Part shown: positions 61,564 through 64,000 of the stretch, piece after piece
How the letters are laid out: the number at the start of each line of letters is the position of its first letter
Numbering within the stretch: position 1 is the stretch's first letter
From: BPGX01 sp035405785
GTDB taxonomy: Bacteria; Bacteroidota; Bacteroidia; B-17B0; Aurantibacillaceae
Length of the DNA: 64,000 nucleotides
Reading direction: 5' to 3'
NCBI GenBank assembly: GCA_035405785.1
Contig: DAONJS010000012.1
Span: forward strand, 18,500 to 82,499
The notes under the pieces: generated by a model
What the model was told of the DNA's origin: nothing
What the model saw: only the letters and a program-made list of their open reading frames with translations
Databases searched by the model: none
Program-made: the position numbers and the translations under genes

Positions 61564-61738
61564 TTTTTTATTTGTTTTGGTGTTTTTCTAATCATTAGAT
61601 AATTTAAATTGATGATGATAATTTTGGTTTTTATTAAATCTCTAATAATTTTTTCTTACCGCGACGGCGCAAAGCCGCTAAGTTTTATTTTTTTTTGAGT
61701 GTTTATTTTTAAGTCCTTTTTTGACACAATTCCCTAAT
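61564..61738. other. Gap with CGCAAAG-type repeat and short heptamer stretch
   Basis: No gene. Contains ACCGCGACGGCGCAAAGCC at 61661-61682 and a short GAGTGTT/TATTTTT/AAGTCCT heptamer stretch (61697-61717). It separates the PD40/TPR gene from the regulator gene. Confidence 0.6.
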
Positions 61739-63367
61739 TTATTTTTTCATCAAAAAATCTTTCACAAGAGTATAAGTATCATCTTTTCCTGTTGGTAAAT
61801 TTATTTTTTCTGAATATTGCTGAAATCCTTTTGCAGTTACTTTAATAGTGTATTGTTTATCTCCTGGCAATGTGATAAAATATTCTCCATTTTCATTAGT
61901 AATTAAAGAATTGACAAGCACATCTTTATCATCATAAATTTCTACTTTTGCATCTACAAGACCAAAACCTTCAAATCCATCACGCACTGTGCCTTTTAGA
62001 ATGCTTAATCCATTAGCTAATTTTTCTTTTTTGCTGCCTAATAATGGATATTCTGAAAGATCAATCATATAAATATCTTTTTCACCAACTCCGCCCGGTC
62101 TGTCTGATGAAATATAAGCTACTCTACCCGAAGCATCTAATGAAATGGGACCATCTGCAAATTCAGTATTGATAGGATATCCAAGATTTACAGGTTCTGT
62201 CCATTTTCCATTTTCAAAAGTAGTTTTGAACACATCATAACTGCCCATAGATTTTGGACCATTTGATGCAAAAAATAAAGTTTTCCCATCTGGTGCCATA
62301 AACAAACCAACTTCATCATAAGGTGTATTGATAGTGCTTCCCAAATTTTCGGGTTTGCTCCATTCTTTGTTATTGATTTTTTTACTCATCCAAATATCTG
62401 AATGACCATAACCTCCTTTTCTTTCACTGGTAAAAAAAAGCGTTTTGCCATCGGGAGAAATACAAGCCCCACCTTCCCAATATGTAGAATTGATGGGCTT
62501 TCCAATAGGTTCTGGTGTTTTCCATTTGTTCTTTGTTATTTTAGAAATAAAAATATCTCCACCTGCCGATTCGTGTTCGCGTGTATCATTTTTGTAAATA
62601 AAAATCATTTTTCCATCAGGAGAAATTGATGTAATGGCATCGTGAGCATCTGTATTAACATTGCCCGGAACAGGCTGTGCAGGTAACCATTTTTTATTAA
62701 CTGTATCAAAATAAGACACATAAATATCTTGAAAATACTTACCATCACCTTCTACATCTACTGAAGAATTTGGATCTTCTGGACGACGGGTATTAAATAC
62801 CAACATTTTTCCATCGGCAGTAATACAAGGCGTTGCATCATCATAAGGACTATTTATATCCTGCCCCATATTGATAACCTGAACAGGCACAGGATTTTTC
62901 TTCATTTCAATAGCGTTATTACATTGAGAAATATAAACATCCACATCACTTTCTTCCAATTGTTTTTTAGAACTTACATTTGATTTAAATTTTTGAAAGT
63001 ATTCAAGTGCTTTTTCAAAATTACTTTCTCTTTGAAAAATTAAACCCAAATATAAATAAGTTTCGGGAATAGATGCTCCATTTTGTTCTGCTTCAGAAAG
63101 ATATTCTTTTGAGTTTTTTAAATTATTAATTTCATAATAACAATACCCTATATGATAAGGTAACTCAGAATTAGCGGGATATTTGTCGTATAGTTCTTTG
63201 AATTGTTGAATGGCAGATTTATATTTTCCTGCATACATTGTTTGTTTGGCAAGCATGAGTTTGGGATTATCTAAAATATCAATTTTAGATTTTTTTTCCT
63301 GAGCATAGTTTGCCTGCGATACAAGCAAAAACAAGGCAAATGAGATGGTATACAAAATTTGTTTCAT
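61739..63367 (-). CDS. TPR-PD40 periplasmic protein, PorE-like without OmpA domain
   Basis: 542 residues from the ATG at 63367, which begins a signal peptide (MKQILYTISFALFLLVSQANYAQ). The longer frame passes antisense through tRNA-Lys and is rejected. Order: TPR repeats (about 35-150, AIQQFKELYDKYP, YLYLGLIFQRESNFEKALEYF), WD40-like PD40 repeats (about 180-430: ITADGKMLVFNTRRPED, ISPDGKMIFIYKND, ISPDGKTLFFTSERKGG, MAPDGKTLFFASNGP), and a carboxypeptidase-regulatory-like domain (about 450-540, LKGTVRDGFEGFGLVDAKVEI). T9SS component PorE has the same order plus a C-terminal OmpA domain; here that part is missing. Confidence 0.87.
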   Translation of the reverse strand: MKQILYTISFALFLLVSQANYAQEKKSKIDILDNPKLMLAKQTMYAGKYKSAIQQFKELYDKYPANSELPYHIGYCYYEINNLKNSKEYLSEAEQNGASIPETYLYLGLIFQRESNFEKALEYFQKFKSNVSSKKQLEESDVDVYISQCNNAIEMKKNPVPVQVINMGQDINSPYDDATPCITADGKMLVFNTRRPEDPNSSVDVEGDGKYFQDIYVSYFDTVNKKWLPAQPVPGNVNTDAHDAITSISPDGKMIFIYKNDTREHESAGGDIFISKITKNKWKTPEPIGKPINSTYWEGGACISPDGKTLFFTSERKGGYGHSDIWMSKKINNKEWSKPENLGSTINTPYDEVGLFMAPDGKTLFFASNGPKSMGSYDVFKTTFENGKWTEPVNLGYPINTEFADGPISLDASGRVAYISSDRPGGVGEKDIYMIDLSEYPLLGSKKEKLANGLSILKGTVRDGFEGFGLVDAKVEIYDDKDVLVNSLITNENGEYFITLPGDKQYTIKVTAKGFQQYSEKINLPTGKDDTYTLVKDFLMKK

Positions 63368-63441
63368 AAGATATTTTTTTTGCACTACAAAATAAAGGAA
63401 TTTTTTAATAGGAAGCAAGATTAAATTTTTTTCAAAAAAAA

Positions 63442-63474
63442 TTTGGAGGTTTGAAAAAGTTTTGCGTATAATTG
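63442..63474 (+). promoter_or_regulatory. Promoter of tRNA-Lys
   Basis: TTTG (63442-63445), 21-nt spacer and TATAATTG (63467-63474; one mismatch to TAnnTTTG) followed by C. The start of transcription would fall a few nt before the mature tRNA 5' end at 63491. Confidence 0.55.
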
Positions 63475-63490
63475 CACCCCCAAAATAAAT

Positions 63491-63563
63491 GATTCCGTAG
63501 CTCAGTCGGTAGAGCATTACACTTTTAATGTAAGGGTCCCGGGTTCGAGTCCCGGCGGAATCA
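63491..63563 (+). tRNA. tRNA-Lys (anticodon TTT)
   Basis: 73 nt. The acceptor stem pairs GATTCCG with CGGAATC; discriminator A at 63563. D arm GCTCAGTCGGTAGAGC, anticodon stem TTACA/TGTAA with loop CTTTTAA, anticodon TTT, T arm with GGTTCGAGTCC. CCA is not encoded. It reads AAA/AAG codons and needs U34 modification by MnmE/MnmG. Confidence 0.97.
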
Positions 63564-63572
63564 CTGAAAAAT

Positions 63573-63600
63573 AAAGTCCTGCACACGGCAGGACTTTTTT
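63573..63600 (+). terminator. Intrinsic terminator after tRNA-Lys
   Basis: A stem AAAGTCCTGC/GCAGGACTTT with loop ACACG is followed by T6, 10 nt after the tRNA. Strong Rho-independent terminator. Confidence 0.92.
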
Positions 63601-63617
63601 GTTTTGTAGTAATAATG

Positions 63618-63687
63618 TTCAATTTTCAATTTTCAATGTTCAATATTCAATATTCAATACTCAATATTCAATATTCAATGTTCAATA
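63618..63687. repeat. Long TTCAATn heptamer array
   Basis: About ten units of TTCAAT plus a variable seventh base (T, G, A, or with a CTCAATA variant). The longest and purest array in the window. Confidence 0.88.
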
Positions 63688-63692
63688 ATGAA

Positions 63693-63730
63693 TTTTCACT
63701 CTTCACTTTTCACTTTTCTCTCTTCACTTC
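63693..63730. repeat. TTCACTn heptamer array
   Basis: Units TTCACTC/TTCACTT/TTCACTT/TTCTCTC/TTCACTT, the complement of the GTGAAAA class. It directly follows the TTCAATn array. Confidence 0.82.
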
Positions 63731-63853
63731 ATTTTTTATGCCACGAATTGAGAACCTCACCCCTTACCCCTCTCCTTGCAAGGAGATGGAAATAATAGAA
63801 ATACCCATTGCACAATTTGAACCTTTATCAAAGTGAAATAAATCGCTGTGAAT

Positions 63854-63881
63854 GAGTTTTTAGTTATGAATTTTTAATTTT
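63854..63881. repeat. TAGTTTT-class heptamer array
   Basis: GAGTTTT/TAGTTAT/GAATTTT/TAATTTT with a 7-bp period; no inverted partner is visible within the window. Confidence 0.6.
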
Positions 63882-64000
63882 GTTATATTATGAAGAGCGT
63901 GAATTTTCTTTGTTGTGAAACAACTAAAACATCAAAAAAAACAGTGGGGATTGTATCAAAAAAAGGACTAAATTTACACCTTAAATAATACAATCCACCT

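Larger units (their letters stand above)
63601..64000. other. 400-bp gap to window end, heptamer arrays, no gene seen
   Basis: Open frames here are translations of repeats. It contains two heptamer classes (63618-63687 and 63693-63730), a CTCACCCCTTACCCCTCTCC motif (63757-63776) with a following CTTGCAAGG palindrome, a TAGTTTT-class array (63854-63881) and about 120 bp of A/T-rich DNA that may carry the promoter of a gene beyond the window. Confidence 0.75.

Noticed and set aside
63368..63622. N-terminal extension of the PD40/TPR gene containing GTRTRDPYIKSVMLYRLSYG
   Set aside because: This peptide is the antisense translation of the tRNA-Lys gene, a well-known annotation artefact. The true start at 63367 gives a proper signal peptide.
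63618..63687. CRISPR-like array
   Set aside because: Units are 7 bp with no spacers of constant length and no cas genes nearby.
63615..63836. 73-residue open frame
   Set aside because: Its sequence (repeating FNFQFSMFNIQYSILN) is just the TTCAATn and TTCACTn heptamer arrays read in frame.

Overview
The window is AT-rich chromosomal DNA of a Bacteroidota bacterium, most likely a free-living or environmental lineage near the Chitinophagales/Sphingobacteriia/Flavobacteriia; the exact family cannot be fixed from the sequence alone. The evidence is Type IX secretion sorting domains (type A on two proteins, gliding-motility/CHU_C type on a third), TAnnTTTG promoter boxes with almost no Shine-Dalgarno sequences, OmpA/TSP3 and PD40/TPR envelope proteins, and LytTR signalling. 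Coding density is high. I see no rRNA operon, CRISPR array, prophage or intact insertion sequence.

Layout. 1-2845: end of an SPFH protein and a ComEC-like DNA-uptake channel. 3001-6469 (minus): a double amidohydrolase and a SPOR-like protein. 6717-13788 (plus): orphan peptide-ABC permease, pheT, surE, glutaryl-CoA dehydrogenase, rpe, trmH. 14177-19304 (minus): spermidine-synthase-like membrane protein, aroC, PLP-binding protein, long PurF. 19486-22597: DUF58 protein, a frameshifted BtuF-like protein, two unknown exported proteins. 22602-30044 (minus): lnt, purA, ribH, TPR membrane protein, VIT1/CCC1 transporter, glycosyltransferase, SiaB-like protein, deoxynucleoside kinase. 30157-33916 (plus): T9SS adhesin and histidine kinase. 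33995-39419 (minus): a vitamin B12 uptake locus headed by a cobalamin riboswitch. 39543-42341: polA. 42932-47051 (minus): OmpA/TSP3 outer-membrane protein and a universal stress protein. 47165-56346 (plus): seven-haem cytochrome lipoprotein, mltG, histidine kinase, fbp, rsmI-like, murF, cyclase. 56359-63367 (minus): two methyltransferases, a hydrolase, mnmG, a LytTR regulator and a PD40/TPR protein. tRNA-Lys(TTT) lies at 63491-63563.

How the genes work together. The clearest functional unit is the B12 locus: promoter, riboswitch, TonB-dependent receptor, a DUF4465 protein and a second surface protein that both carry T9SS anchors, and a beta-propeller lipoprotein. It reads as a surface B12 capture and import system in which the capture proteins are delivered by T9SS. 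The rest is mostly housekeeping (translation, purine, riboflavin and shikimate metabolism, peptidoglycan, lipoprotein maturation, DNA repair) mixed with envelope and signalling genes.

The most unusual feature is outside genes. Almost every longer intergenic gap is a mosaic of small repeats: arrays with a 7-bp period in three sequence classes (TTTTAGT/TTTGAGT, GTGAAAA, TTCAATn), often arranged as inverted arms; about 87-bp MITE-like palindromes (three copies); a 60-bp element in two inverted copies; 54-bp and 30-bp repeats; and short perfect palindromes. The smaller palindromes repeatedly lie between or beside heptamer arms, and some arrays begin in the stop codon of the upstream gene. I found no precise description of this nested organisation and consider it the best candidate for something new here.
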